From Gemmatimonadota bacterium (lineage in GTDB: Bacteria > Gemmatimonadota > Gemmatimonadetes > Gemmatimonadales > GWC2-71-9): DNA of 64,000 bases. The stretch is from the NCBI GenBank assembly GCA_003169895.1, contig PNAE01000007.1, forward strand, positions 275,603 to 339,602, given 5' to 3'. The notes below the pieces were generated by a model. It was not told where the DNA came from. It saw only the letters and a program-made list of their open reading frames with translations, and did no database searches. Below are positions 24,987 through 34,789 of this stretch, one piece after another; the stretch's first letter is position 1; each line of letters begins with the position of its first letter. The translations under genes and the position numbers were made by a program.

Positions 24987-25688
24987 TCATGGGACCTTGG
25001 CAGCCCGCCCACGGCGGGCGCCCGCGACGGAATCGACCAGCCGCCGGGCCCGCGTAGTCAATTCGTCCCAACGGCCGTTTCGCACCAGCACTGGATCCAG
25101 CAACGCGGCAGCCATGCTGACCGCCGCCGCTCCGGCATCAATCCATTCCGCGGCGTTCTCCAGCGTCATGCCGCCGGACGGCACCAGTCGCAGGAACGGC
25201 AATGGCGCCAGGATGTTGCGAAAGAATTCCGGACCTACCGAACACGCCGGGTAGACCTTCACTAGCGAGGCGCCCAGACGCCAGGCTCGCAGGATTTCGG
25301 ACGGCGAGAGCGCGCCTGGAATACAGACCACCTCGTGCTCCACGCAATAGCGGATCACGTCGGGTTCGAGTGTCGGACTCACCACGAAGCGTGCCCCGGC
25401 GTCGATCACCTCGCGCGCGGCTGCTTCGTCGAGCACGGTACCCGCACCGATCAGGCATCCCGGGATGTCGGCGGCAACCAGCTCCCGGACCGCGTCGATC
25501 GCGCCGGGCGTGGTTAGCGTGACCTCGAACGCGCCGATGCCGCCCGCAACCACCGCTTCCGCGGCGCGACGGAGCGATCCGGCTTCGTTTCGCCGCACCA
25601 CGGCAATGACGCCGCTCTTGAGCAGGTGAGCGAGGTCGGGAGAGATCGCGGCAGCATCCCGGGATATCATAGTGGATGCAGTGGTCAT
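24987..25688 (-). CDS. eda: KDPG/KHG aldolase
   Basis: 233 residues from ATG 25688, with AGGAG at the proper distance. A TIM barrel with the catalytic Glu in AFEVTLTTPGA, IGAGTVLDEAAAREVIDAG, FVVSPTLEPDVI, the Schiff-base Lys in ASLVKVYPA and the phosphate-binding LVPSGGMTLENAAEW. It splits 2-keto-3-deoxy-6-phosphogluconate into pyruvate and glyceraldehyde-3-P (Entner-Doudoroff) or the related ketohydroxyglutarate. No edd or kinase gene is adjacent; the neighbouring aldehyde dehydrogenase, 90 bp upstream, may handle another sugar-acid route. Confidence 0.92.
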   Translation of the reverse strand: MTTASTMISRDAAAISPDLAHLLKSGVIAVVRRNEAGSLRRAAEAVVAGGIGAFEVTLTTPGAIDAVRELVAADIPGCLIGAGTVLDEAAAREVIDAGARFVVSPTLEPDVIRYCVEHEVVCIPGALSPSEILRAWRLGASLVKVYPACSVGPEFFRNILAPLPFLRLVPSGGMTLENAAEWIDAGAAAVSMAAALLDPVLVRNGRWDELTTRARRLVDSVAGARRGRAAKVP

Positions 25689-25778
25689 GCTGGTCTCCTG
25701 TCGATTCAGTGTTCTGTCCGGGCAGCAAGCCGATGAGTCATCACTTGCAACAAGCGTCAACGATAGGGCCGCTGGCAG

Positions 25779-27170
25779 CTAGCGCAAGAGAAAACCGAGC
25801 ATCCGCTCGAACAGCTTCCCGTACGGCGGCCGCATCAAGCCGACGGCATTGATTCGCGACTGGATGAACACCGATTTGGCGTGACTGAAGGTCCGGAACC
25901 CTTCGAACCCGTGATAGGCTCCCATGCCGCTCGCGCCGATGCCGCCGAAGGGGAGGTTCTCCTGTGCGATGTGCATCAGCGTATCGTTGATCGTCACGCC
26001 GCCGGATGTCGTGCGCGCCAGCATGGCGCGGCGCCCGGGACCATCGCTGCCGAATAGGTACAGTGACAATGGGCGCGGACGGGCATTCACGAAGTTGATC
26101 GCGTCATCCAGGCTGTGGTACGGCACGATCGGCAGCACCGGACCGAAAATCTCCTCCTGCATCACCTTCATGTCGTCGGTGACGCCGGCGATCAGCACCG
26201 GCGAAAGAATTCGGCCATCGGCTGCTGCGGGCGCGAGCTCCACGATGCGCGCTCCCTTCGCGCGAGCGTCGTCGATCAGTCCGGTGAGCCGAGCGTAGTG
26301 TGCCGCGTTGATGATCGAGGTGTAGTCCGGATTGCCGGCGATCGTCGGGTAGAGGCGGTGCACAGCGGCGGTCATCTGCGCGATGAAGGGCTCGACGGCC
26401 TCCTCCGGCACCAGTGCGTAGTCCGGGGCGATGCAAGTCTGGCCGGCGTTGAACAGCTTGCCATTCGCGATGCTTCCCGCCGCACGGCCGAGCGGGAATC
26501 CGCGCTCGACGATCGCCGGCGACTTGCCACCGAGTTCGAGTGTGACCGGCACGAGGTGCTCGCTCGCCGCCTGCATCACCTTCCGACCCACGGGCGTGCT
26601 GCCGGTGAAGAAGAGGTGATCGAACGGCAACCGGGCGAACTCCGCGCCGATTGCAGCACCGCCCGTCACGACGGCGACCTGGTCGATAGGGAATGCTTCG
26701 CCGAGCAGCCCCGCGAGCAGCGTCGATGTGGCGGGCGTGAACTCCGACGGCTTGAGCATCACCCGGTTACCGGCGGCGATTGCTGCGGCCATTGGCGGGA
26801 ACGCGAGAAAGATTGGATAGTTCCACGGCGAGATGATGCCCACCACGCCCAATGGCTGATGGATCACTTGCGCCCGCCCCGGTCGGAAGTACCACGCGAC
26901 GCTGCGGCGTTCCGGGCGCATCCATTTGCCGATGTGACGCTGCAGGTGATCGATACCAGCAACCGTGGGGAAAAGGTCGCCGAACCGCGTCTCTGCGTGC
27001 GAACGGTGGCCAAAGTCCGCGCTGATCGCGGTCGCAATGTCTCGCTGATTGTCGAGCAGCAGCCGTTTCAACCCGTCGAGATGCCCACGGCGTGTGGCAA
27101 GATCGGGCGCGCCGTCACGGACGAAGGCCCCGCGTTGCTGGTCGAGTACCTGGCTGGGCGATGCCGGCAT
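25779..27170 (-). CDS. Coniferyl-aldehyde dehydrogenase-like NAD(P)+ aldehyde dehydrogenase
   Basis: 463 residues from ATG 27170. The class 3 aldehyde dehydrogenase fold is evident: PLGVVGIISPWNYP, AIAAGNRVMLKPSE, FFTGSTPVGRKVM, the general-base Glu in TLELGGKSP, the nucleophile in NAGQTCIAPDY and EIFGPVLPI. The end contains FGGIGASGMGAYHG and a hydrophobic C-terminal helix (KLFERMLGFLLR) as in enzymes acting on aromatic or long-chain aldehydes. The frame runs upstream to 27377 without homology. Confidence 0.9.
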   Translation of the reverse strand: MPASPSQVLDQQRGAFVRDGAPDLATRRGHLDGLKRLLLDNQRDIATAISADFGHRSHAETRFGDLFPTVAGIDHLQRHIGKWMRPERRSVAWYFRPGRAQVIHQPLGVVGIISPWNYPIFLAFPPMAAAIAAGNRVMLKPSEFTPATSTLLAGLLGEAFPIDQVAVVTGGAAIGAEFARLPFDHLFFTGSTPVGRKVMQAASEHLVPVTLELGGKSPAIVERGFPLGRAAGSIANGKLFNAGQTCIAPDYALVPEEAVEPFIAQMTAAVHRLYPTIAGNPDYTSIINAAHYARLTGLIDDARAKGARIVELAPAAADGRILSPVLIAGVTDDMKVMQEEIFGPVLPIVPYHSLDDAINFVNARPRPLSLYLFGSDGPGRRAMLARTTSGGVTINDTLMHIAQENLPFGGIGASGMGAYHGFEGFRTFSHAKSVFIQSRINAVGLMRPPYGKLFERMLGFLLR

Positions 27171-27454
27171 GGCGCCTCGGGGATGACACTGGACCGACCG
27201 GCGAAGCGAATAAATAGCCACGGATGCCGGCCGTTGGATCGGTGCATCACTACCGTGCGGACCTGCTGCGGTGCCCCAACGTGATCGGGGCGTCCGCAGG
27301 ACGATGCCCGGTCGCCCGAACAATCCGAACACGTTGTCGCTCAATGACTTGGAATGATGCTCGCTGGGTGGCACCACCGTTGCACTGGGACAACTGCAGC
27401 CAGGTGCCGCACCGCCCGGCGTCGTTAGTTGGCAATCGTCGTCAGGGAGAAGCG

Positions 27455-27841
27455 ATGTCCCGCAATCGGAACGGGTTCACCATCATTGAGTTACTGGTCG
27501 TGATCCTGATCATCGGCATTCTCACCGGCATCGCTCTTCCAAAGCTCGGGGCATCACGGGACAAGGCCAAGCTCGCCGCCGTGCTCTCGGATGTGCGCGA
27601 CGCTGAAACCGCCGAGGAAGCGTACTATGCGGACAACGGCGGATATGCGACGTTTCCCCAGTTGCAGGCGGCGACCAACTTCGCCGTCTCGCCCGGGACG
27701 ACCATGACGATAACACCGGGGACGGATGGGTACACGGTTGATGCCAGTAATGGCAGTATTACTACCGGTCCCACCAGCTGCACCGTCGCCGTCGGCTCGG
27801 GCGTATCGGCGACAGTCGACAGCAAGATCACCTGCCCCTGA
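27455..27841 (+). CDS. Type IV pilin / pseudopilin-like protein
   Basis: 128 residues from ATG 27455 with GGGAG nine bases upstream. A seven-residue leader MSRNRNG precedes the processing site and mature FTIIELLVVILIIGILTGIA with Glu at +5, the class III signal of prepilin peptidase substrates. The remainder is short and Thr/Gly-rich (TATNF, TPGTDGYTVDAS) with two Cys residues near the end. There is no pilus assembly gene in the window, so it must use a system encoded elsewhere. Its stop overlaps the start of an attC-like sequence, which suggests that it may be, or border, an integron cassette. Confidence 0.85.
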   Translation: MSRNRNGFTIIELLVVILIIGILTGIALPKLGASRDKAKLAAVLSDVRDAETAEEAYYADNGGYATFPQLQAATNFAVSPGTTMTITPGTDGYTVDASNGSITTGPTSCTVAVGSGVSATVDSKITCP

Positions 27842-27931
27842 ACGATGCGGGGTCGGTGCCGCCTCCTCAATCAATCCGGTAGCGCGGCGGCCGAGGTGCT
27901 TGGGCCCGTCCGCAGCAAGCGCGAGTAAGGC
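27839..27931 (+). other. Degenerate attC-like site after the pilin gene
   Basis: The right side reads GTCCGCAGCAAGCGCGAGTAAGGC: an L' block like other sites in the window, then GTAAGGC instead of GTTRRRY. The left side starts at CTGAAC over the stop codon. TGCGG near the left arm can pair with CCGCA of the right arm. Weak R'' and R' make it a probable decayed site. Confidence 0.45.
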
Positions 27932-27966
27932 GGCGCGTCAAGGTGCGCCCGGACGTCGCCACATCT

Positions 27967-28140
27967 CTAGTGAGGTCGTGCCGGGCGATACCCCGACCCG
28001 CGCAGCACCGTCCCCGGCAGCGCGTTGGTCATCACGCCGTCGGCGATCACCGGCACGCCGTTCACCAGCACATTCTGCATCCCGATCGCCAGCTGGTTCG
28101 GGTTCGCGAACGTCGCAACGTCGCGAATGGAGTCTCCCCC
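27967..28140 (-). pseudogene. C-terminal remnant of an amidohydrolase (D-aminoacylase type)
   Basis: About 57 codons with no start end at TAG 27967. They read VATFANPNQLAIGMQNVLVNG, then a VIADG and LPGTVLRGSGYRP ending, which is how metal-dependent N-acyl-D-amino-acid deacylases finish. The catalytic barrel is wholly absent. It is a stranded gene end inside the cassette region; the flanking 180 bp before the next gene show nothing else. Confidence 0.65.
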
Positions 28141-28317
28141 CACGTAGCCTGACGTCAGCCTAGAATCGCTTCACATTATTACCGGTGTTGACACGCTCGG
28201 TGAACCCACCCGGTCCCCCAGCAGGCACAACCCGGGGCTGGACTCGCCGCTTGCTCCCGGCGCGGGGACATTGCATACTCGACGTGCCGCGATTGAAATT
28301 TCTATCGGGAGCCAAGG

Positions 28318-28869
28318 GTGAAGAAACTACAGGTTCAAGGGCTTCATCACATTACCATTGTTGGTTCGACCAAGCAAAGTGCCGTGGAATTCTGGCAGGG
28401 ATTGTTGGGAATGCCGTTCGTTCTTGAGCAACCCAATCTCGGTAAACCCGACGAAAACCACCTCTATTTTGATCCAGGCGATGGACGTTTGCTCACGGTG
28501 TTTACCAACGAGTCCAGAGAAGATGCCGGGCGACCGGCCCCTCGAGAGGTCGGATGCGTGGAACACCTGGCGTTCAGCGTCTCGAGGGCCAATTTCGCGG
28601 GAGTTCCGGCTCGGTTACGCGAGCGTGGCATTGAGTTTCTGCAACGCGATCGGGGATTCATGGATTCGATCTATTTTCAGGATCCCAATGGACTGAAGAT
28701 CGAAGTCGCCTCTTACAAGTTCGAAACCCCCGAGGGTTTTCGAGCTGTTGATGTGCTGATGAAAGCCCATCTGTTGCGGGTTGAGCGTGGCGACCATCAC
28801 ATCGCCGAGGAGCACCTCGCGGATGCCATCAAGTTGTTGATGCAAACTCGGGACCGTTTACCGCATTAG
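28318..28869 (+). CDS. VOC-family ring-cleaving dioxygenase-like protein
   Basis: 183 residues from GTG 28318. Two beta-alpha-beta-beta-beta modules: LHHITIVGSTKQSAVEFWQ with HLYFDPGDGRLLTVF, and VEHLAFSVSRANFAG with SIYFQDPNGLKIEVASYKF. The His-His-Glu positions expected for an Fe/Mn VOC dioxygenase are visible (HH near residue 11, His in VEHLAF, Glu in IEVAS). A helical tail of about 40 residues (FRAVDVLMKAHLLRVERG) extends past the usual fold. It lies in the cassette region, transcribed in the cassette direction, with lower GC than its neighbours. Confidence 0.82.
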   Translation: MKKLQVQGLHHITIVGSTKQSAVEFWQGLLGMPFVLEQPNLGKPDENHLYFDPGDGRLLTVFTNESREDAGRPAPREVGCVEHLAFSVSRANFAGVPARLRERGIEFLQRDRGFMDSIYFQDPNGLKIEVASYKFETPEGFRAVDVLMKAHLLRVERGDHHIAEEHLADAIKLLMQTRDRLPH

Positions 28870-29135
28870 ACAAACGCATGCATCGTCCAATAATTCCGGG
28901 TTCTTTCCGGGATACAGATAGTGACATCGAGCCGCAGTACAGGTCGGCGAGCCGGGATGGCTCGGCTCCTGTGGCTTCGCACGCCGGGGAGCGATTCGGG
29001 GCCGCGTCCGATCAAGCCCCTCCTTGCGCGCGCAGGATTTCGAGGCCATCCTAACGCCTCTCGGTTGAGCCACGTATGGCGACTGCCTTGGGGCCCCATT
29101 TCTCGCGTATGTCCACCTCGAACTGGAGTTCGCTG

Positions 29136-29738
29136 ATGCGTTACCGTTCCGCCACGGCCAGGTCTCTGGCGTTCGTGCTCCTGGCACTTCTACTACCGAT
29201 GGGCGCCGCCGTTGCGCAGGCCGGACGCCCGGCTTTGCCTCCCAACTTGACGGCGGTACGGGCAGCACTGGATAAGTACCGCGATCCCATTGTGGCAGTC
29301 CGCGACGGCTATTTCTCGACAGTCGGATGCGTAGACTATCCGGAGGGCGGCGGTGGAATGGGCTTGATGGCGTACAAGCCCGGTGGCATGGGCGTGCACT
29401 TCCTCAACCCCGCGTTCATCGGCCCGAAGCTCGACTCGCTGAAGCCACAGGTGTTGATCTATGAGCCCGTCGGAAACCAACTGCGCCTCGTCGCGGCGGA
29501 GTGGTTCGTCCCCACCGCCGTGTCGAAGGAACCGCCGACGATCTTCGGAAAACAGCTGGAAGGCCCGATGGAGGGGCACGCCCCGGTCCTGCCGGTCGAC
29601 TTGCATCATTGGGACCTGCATGTGTGGCTCTGGAAGGACAACCCCAATGGGCTGATGCACTCGACCAATTCCACGGTCAAGTGCCCGGACGGTCCCTACA
29701 CGTTCCACGAAAAAGCGACGAAGATGGTGAAGCAATAG
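29136..29738 (+). CDS. Secreted conserved hypothetical protein
   Basis: 200 residues from ATG 29136, with GGAG eight bases upstream. A signal peptide (ARSLAFVLLALLLPMGAAVAQA) is followed by NLTAVRAALDKYRDPIVAVRDG, a GCVDYPEGGGGMG loop and a His-rich stretch, VLPVDLHHWDLHVWLWKDNP. This composition matches an uncharacterised periplasmic family; the HH-x-x-x-H group suggests a metal site. Its stop runs into an attC-like sequence, so it is a likely cassette gene reading in the array direction. The 266 bp before it contain no gene that I can support. Confidence 0.7.
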   Translation: MRYRSATARSLAFVLLALLLPMGAAVAQAGRPALPPNLTAVRAALDKYRDPIVAVRDGYFSTVGCVDYPEGGGGMGLMAYKPGGMGVHFLNPAFIGPKLDSLKPQVLIYEPVGNQLRLVAAEWFVPTAVSKEPPTIFGKQLEGPMEGHAPVLPVDLHHWDLHVWLWKDNPNGLMHSTNSTVKCPDGPYTFHEKATKMVKQ

Positions 29739-29804
29739 CGAATCGCACCGAGATGGCCGCGGTGAGGGCTCGCCGCGGCCAACCGCAGCAAGCGCGATTT
29801 AGGC
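29732..29804 (+). other. attC-like site (moderate)
   Basis: AACCGCAGCAAGCGCGATTTAGGC forms the right arm: the same L' block as the best site in the window and TTTAGGC as R' (G to T at the first base). A perfect central stem, GGCCGCGG / CCGCGGCC, lies between the arms. The left arm (GCGAATCGC) is only partly complementary. Confidence 0.6.
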
Positions 29805-29810
29805 CGCCGG

Positions 29811-30245
29811 TCAGTTCCGCGGACGGCGAAGTGCCTTGCGCGGGCGCCCGCCCTTCAGCCCATTGAGTCTCGAGGCCTGCACCTTGGCCGCCGTCCTTGA
29901 TGCACCGCCAGCAGCCCCCGACGCCCGAAGCAAGACCTGACGACCAAGCGCCACTCGTGCGAGCCCTCCAATGCTCAAGTCTTCGTCGAGGTCTTCCCAC
30001 CGCAAGCCAACGCCCGCGACGCCAACCGTGACCGCGGCCAGTTCCTGGTCGGCGGCCCGCCGCAGTGACGCAATCAAGTCAATCGGCACGACCAGCGTCG
30101 CCCCGTTCGTGAGCGTGACGTGGAGTCGGCGAGTGGGTTGATCGTATCGCGCCTTCACCGCGGCGAGGTGGGTATGCTGTGCCCGACGCCGCGCGGCCGG
30201 AATCTGCTCGAGGATCTCGTTGTCGCTGACCATCCGCCTAGCCAT
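29811..30245 (-). CDS. DUF2442 protein with basic GRPRK tail (antitoxin-like)
   Basis: 144 residues from ATG 30245. The central part, VKARYDQPTRRLHVTLTNGATLVVPIDLI, then LRWEDLDEDLSIGGLARVALG, is the DUF2442 module. The C-terminus is a lysine/arginine-rich GRPRKALRRPR tail, typical of DNA-binding AT-hook-like antitoxin ends. Its start overlaps the stop of the DUF4160 frame. DUF4160/DUF2442 pairs are widespread toxin-antitoxin-like modules and frequent passengers of integron cassettes. The pair points against the cassette direction, as is usual for such modules. Confidence 0.8.
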   Translation of the reverse strand: MARRMVSDNEILEQIPAARRRAQHTHLAAVKARYDQPTRRLHVTLTNGATLVVPIDLIASLRRAADQELAAVTVGVAGVGLRWEDLDEDLSIGGLARVALGRQVLLRASGAAGGASRTAAKVQASRLNGLKGGRPRKALRRPRN

Positions 30246-30491
30246 GGGTCTTCCTCCAAGCTTGCTCGATTGTTGCGTGATGCCTCTTCACGATCCGAAA
30301 CGCCCGCAGCACGTCCTGACGCTTCATTCGGTAGACCGCCCAGACCATTGGGGAGCTGGTCCGGGTGCCGAGCCGGATCACCCACCAACTCCTCCTTGCC
30401 ATGCTCCACGCGTAACATGCGGGGGAGGATGCTCACGGGGCGGTCCGTAAACCCGGACCACAAAGCCATCCTCCCTGACAACCGTCGGCAT
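30238..30491 (-). pseudogene. DUF4160 partner gene, doubly frameshifted
   Basis: Starting at ATG 30491, MPTVVREDGFVVRVYG and HPPPHV follow in one frame, then RVEHGKEELV in a second, then VIRLGTRT and MKRQDVLRAFRIVKRHHA to TAG at 30238 in a third. Joined, these give a full-length DUF4160 protein of about 83 residues, the normal partner of DUF2442. Two indels within 40 bases break it, in tracts such as GGAGGAG and GGTGGGTG. The last codons overlap the DUF2442 start, preserving the original operon layout. Recent loss of the toxin-like member, or two sequencing errors. Confidence 0.7.
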
Positions 30492-30562
30492 GACGAACTA
30501 TAACCCAACGCTTAGGTTAATGCAAGAATGGGACTGATCGAGTGACGGTCTCGACGGAGGGG

Positions 30563-30650
30563 GTCTAACGATCTGCAAATCAGCTGCGAGCGCGCTTGCG
30601 GCGAAGCCGCGTGATCCTGTGCGGCCGTCGGTAGCAAGCGCTTGTTATGC
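30563..30650 (+). other. attC site
   Basis: R'' GTCTAAC (30563) matches RYYYAAC and R' is GTTATGC (30644), a variant common in Vibrio repeats. L'' (GATCTGCAAATCAGCTGCG) can pair with L' (GGTAGCAAGCGCTT) apart from bulges. 88 bp long, inside the normal range. Confidence 0.75.
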
Positions 30651-30657
30651 CGCTGGC

Positions 30658-30990
30658 CTATGGTGCAAACATTTCCTGGAGCACCTGCAGAACGCTGGCT
30701 TCAGTCGCCGCGGCGATACGACCAAGGCGCTGGCCGAGACGCTCACGATCGACGGTACGGATCTGGTCGACCACCACATGACCGTGCTTCCCGACGAATC
30801 GGCAAGGGACGCGGAAGGGATATCGGTGGGAACCGGTCGTTAGTGGCGCCACGATGAACGTCACGAGATGGTCATTGAGTTCGTTTGGGGACACCACCAG
30901 GCATGATCGCGTCTTGCGGATCTCACGGCCTCGACTCGGGTTCAACGCGACGAGGTACACATCCCCGCGGCGTATCGGGCTGGCTACCAT
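30658..30990 (-). CDS. mazF: MazF-family endoribonuclease toxin
   Basis: 110 residues from ATG 30990. RRGDVYLVALNPSRGREIRKTR is the family's beta1 loop, followed by CLVVSPNELND, APLTTGSHRYPFRV and VVVDQIRTVDRERL. The Arg and Thr of the catalytic cleft are in place. MazF toxins cut mRNA at short motifs. The start overlaps a frame ending DDEDWTW and stop, the sort of acidic tail seen on antitoxins, but the body of that antitoxin is not recognisable upstream, where a racemase fragment lies instead. The toxin may therefore be orphaned or poorly expressed. Confidence 0.87.
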   Translation of the reverse strand: MVASPIRRGDVYLVALNPSRGREIRKTRSCLVVSPNELNDHLVTFIVAPLTTGSHRYPFRVPCRFVGKHGHVVVDQIRTVDRERLGQRLGRIAAATEASVLQVLQEMFAP

Positions 30991-31021
30991 GTCCAGTCCT
31001 CATCATCAAACCGTGTCGGAG

Positions 31022-32204
<1,183 letters not shown>

Positions 32205-32225
32205 GCTCGATCCGGGTTCGGCGAA

Positions 32226-32300
32226 GGACTCTGCGCTTCTGCGGCGGCCGCGCAGTGTACCGAAGCTACTTCATTGCTCCGCGGCGGCCGGCAGCAGGCG
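32226..32300 (+). other. Decayed attC-like site
   Basis: CTCTGCGCTTCTGCGGCGGCC closely follows the left arm of the best site (ATTCTGCGCATCTGCGGCGGG at 38219), and GGCCGGCAGCAGGCGAC echoes its right arm, but neither R'' (AAC) nor R' (GTT) survives. Regarded as a dead site. Confidence 0.4.
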
Positions 32301-32403
32301 ACGTGCATCTGGGGACAAGCCGCCTTGCCCTTCGCAGCGTGGCTCGTATATCTCTCCCCTCGTCTCCTTCACCGGTCCCTCGCAGGAAGTCCGGAGCCGC
32401 GGC

Positions 32404-34047
32404 ATGAGTCGACTGATTGCGCTGGCGCTTGTTGCACTCGTCATCGGCTGCGGCTCGACCACGACCGGTCCCGGCACCCTTGGCAACCCGTCCGACACCG
32501 GGTGCGCCGCCCGCAGCCTCGGCACCGCGTCCGATCTCGTCGGCTGCATCCGGCAGGATGAGCTCTGGACCCACATGACGGCGTTCCAGCAGATCGCCGA
32601 TGCCAATCCTGGACCGGATGGCCACGCCTCGCGCAATTCCGGCGAACCCGGCTACCTCGCGTCGGTCAACTACGTCGCCGGCCTCCTGCGTGCGGCCGGG
32701 TATCGCGTGACGATCCAGCAGTACGCCTTTGCGTACTCCGGCTTCTCGATCACACCGTTACTCAATGAGGTGTCGCCCACGGCTCAGACCTTTGCGCTCG
32801 GGCCGGACTTCAATGCTCCAGGCAACTCGGGCAACGGTGATGTCACCGCGCAGGTCCAGTCGGTTGGTGGCATCCTCATACCGGCTCCCGCCGGACAGAA
32901 TTCGTCGTCCAGCGGCTGCACGGCGACCGACTTCACCCGATTCGTGCCGGGACGCATCGCATTGGTGCAGCGGGGCACCTGCACCTTCGACCAGAAAATC
33001 GCCCTGGCGGCCGCGGCCGGTGCCTCGGGCGTGATCATCTTCAACGAGGGAAGCACGGGTCGGACGGCGGCGAACGGCTGTGGCGGACTCGTCAACCGCG
33101 GGATACCGGTGGTGTGCCTCGCGTCGTATGCGGTCGGTCAGAATCTCTACAATCAGGCGCAGCAAGGGCCGAACAGTGCTCGCCTCAGGATTGAGACCAT
33201 CACCGATTCCAGCCGGGCAGACTACAACCTGATCGCCGACTCGCCGCACGGCGACACCAACCACGTGGTCGTGGTCGACGCCCATCTCGACGCTATCTTC
33301 GGAGCGGGGATGCTGGATAACGGCTCCGGATCGGCCACGATCCTGGAGATCGCCCTCAAGATGGCCGGCACCAGCACGCGCAATCAGCTGCGATACATCT
33401 GGTTCGGCGGCGAGGAGCTGGGGCTGCTCGGTTCATTCCACTACACGCGGACCCTCGCGTCGGCTGATCTCAGCAGGATCGTCTTCGACGTCGACGCCGA
33501 CGTGACCGCGACGCCCAACTACGTCTACGCGATCGCCGATCCGGCGAATTCCGGCGGTGTGAACGGGTTTCCGGCCAACGTGGTTCCGGCCTCCCAGGTC
33601 GGCAACAACTACTTCGCCAGCTACTTCGCCGCAGCGGGGCTGCCCTACGAGAGTCGCAGCAACGACGGAACCGATTCCTTCGAGTTCGCGCAGGTGGGCG
33701 TGCCGAACAGCGGTATCCTGACCGGGCAGGACTGCTGCAAGGGCTCGGCCGACGTGGCGAAGTTCGGCGGGTCCACCGGCAATTACGAAGGAACCGTGCC
33801 GGGGACCGACGGCGGCTGCGTCGACCGGCCCTTCCTCTGGTGCGACAACCTGTCGAACAACGATCCGGTGATCCTCACGACGGTGTCGAAGGCCTTCGCC
33901 TCCGTAGTCTTCAGTCTGGCGAACGACGCCACGCTCGCCAGATCGTCACTGCGCCAGGGTAGCATGTCCCGGGGTGGGGCGGCTCCGGCTCCGGGCGTTC
34001 GCGCGGTGCGCCACGTGCCCGGCAGCACGGACGCGCCCATCCGCTGA
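32404..34047 (+). CDS. PA-domain M28-like metallopeptidase, lipoprotein
   Basis: 547 residues from ATG 32404. A lipoprotein signal ends at ALVIGC (Cys16), so the enzyme is probably anchored in the outer or inner membrane. A protease-associated domain (FVPGRIALVQRGTCTFDQKI; AGASGVIIFNEG) is inserted before an M28 peptidase: VVDAHLDAIFGAGMLDNGSGSA gives two zinc ligands, and WFGGEELGLLGS the catalytic Glu and third ligand. DGTDSFEFAQVGVPN supplies later positions. It probably is an aminopeptidase. The C-terminus ends in a low-complexity Arg/Gly/Ala stretch. Larger than typical cassettes. Confidence 0.88.
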   Translation: MSRLIALALVALVIGCGSTTTGPGTLGNPSDTGCAARSLGTASDLVGCIRQDELWTHMTAFQQIADANPGPDGHASRNSGEPGYLASVNYVAGLLRAAGYRVTIQQYAFAYSGFSITPLLNEVSPTAQTFALGPDFNAPGNSGNGDVTAQVQSVGGILIPAPAGQNSSSSGCTATDFTRFVPGRIALVQRGTCTFDQKIALAAAAGASGVIIFNEGSTGRTAANGCGGLVNRGIPVVCLASYAVGQNLYNQAQQGPNSARLRIETITDSSRADYNLIADSPHGDTNHVVVVDAHLDAIFGAGMLDNGSGSATILEIALKMAGTSTRNQLRYIWFGGEELGLLGSFHYTRTLASADLSRIVFDVDADVTATPNYVYAIADPANSGGVNGFPANVVPASQVGNNYFASYFAAAGLPYESRSNDGTDSFEFAQVGVPNSGILTGQDCCKGSADVAKFGGSTGNYEGTVPGTDGGCVDRPFLWCDNLSNNDPVILTTVSKAFASVVFSLANDATLARSSLRQGSMSRGGAAPAPGVRAVRHVPGSTDAPIR

Positions 34048-34108
34048 TTCAAGCGGGTGCTCGCGGCGCATTGAGCGGGCGCGCGCGGCCGCTGGCACTG
34101 ACGCTCTT

Positions 34109-34327
34109 CTATAATTCTCTGCCGGTCGTCTGACGCCACGCGGCACGTACACCCTCGGCCGTAACCCCGAGGTGATTGAGGACCTGGGCAGCAGGGCCGG
34201 TCTCTTCCTCTAGCAGGCCGATCAACAGGTGCTCGGTGCCAACATAGGGCTGGCCGAGCCGCGCGGCGTTCGCTCCCGCCAACTCGAGCGCACGCTGTGC
34301 GCGAGTGGTATAGGGACGAGCATCCAT
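34109..34327 (-). CDS. Clp N-domain half-repeat protein
   Basis: 72 residues from ATG 34327 with GGAGG upstream. [20 protein letters not shown] and [20 protein letters not shown] form one of the two repeats that make the Clp R (ClpA/B/C N-terminal) domain; the second repeat and all ATPase domains are absent. Stand-alone ClpN proteins can bind adaptors or substrates. This one is half-sized and may be a truncated copy; the frame is clean and the ribosome-binding site good, so expression is possible. Confidence 0.75.
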   Translation of the reverse strand: MDARPYTTRAQRALELAGANAARLGQPYVGTEHLLIGLLEEETGPAAQVLNHLGVTAEGVRAAWRQTTGREL

Positions 34328-34369
34328 ATCGTTGTCCTCCCTCGATGTAAGAGCCAGCAGCGGAATCCC

Positions 34370-34789
34370 TTAGGACTTCGCTTTCTTCGAAGGTTTCGAC
34401 TTGCCAGAACTGTTGCGGGCGACCGCTTGGCGAACGAGCGCCTTGAAGGCGGACTCGTCAACTTTTTCTCCTTCGTGGATGTCGATCGCGCGGCGTGCGT
34501 TTCCGTCGAGACTCGAGTTGAAGAGACGGGCCGGATCCTTCAGAGACGCGCCCTTGGAGAAGGTAAGCTTCACGACATTCTTGTAGGATTCGCCAGTGCA
34601 GATGATGCCGTCGTGCGACCAAATCGGAGTGCCCATCCACTTCCACTCTTCGACGACGTCCGGGTCTGCTTCCTTGATGAGCTTGCGCATTCTGCTGAGG
34701 GTTTCCCCGCGCCAGTCCCCGAGTTCGGCGATTCTTTTCGAGATGAGCTCCGATGCCGACTGGCCTTGGCTCGCGCCCGGCCTTTTCAT
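34370..34789 (-). CDS. DUF1801-domain protein
   Basis: 139 residues from ATG 34789, which forms an ATGA overlap with the preceding frame. [22 protein letters not shown], then [28 protein letters not shown] and a [20 protein letters not shown] segment, are the core of the DUF1801/YdhG fold. The C-terminus is a lysine/serine-rich tail ([11 protein letters not shown]). Members are common cassette passengers; the fold binds unknown small ligands. Confidence 0.85.
   Translation of the reverse strand: MKRPGASQGQSASELISKRIAELGDWRGETLSRMRKLIKEADPDVVEEWKWMGTPIWSHDGIICTGESYKNVVKLTFSKGASLKDPARLFNSSLDGNARRAIDIHEGEKVDESAFKALVRQAVARNSSGKSKPSKKAKS

Noticed and set aside
28866-29070. Possible attC between VOC and secreted genes (TTAGACAAACGC ... 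GTTGAGC)
   Set aside because: Arms do not pair and the span is too long for a normal site.
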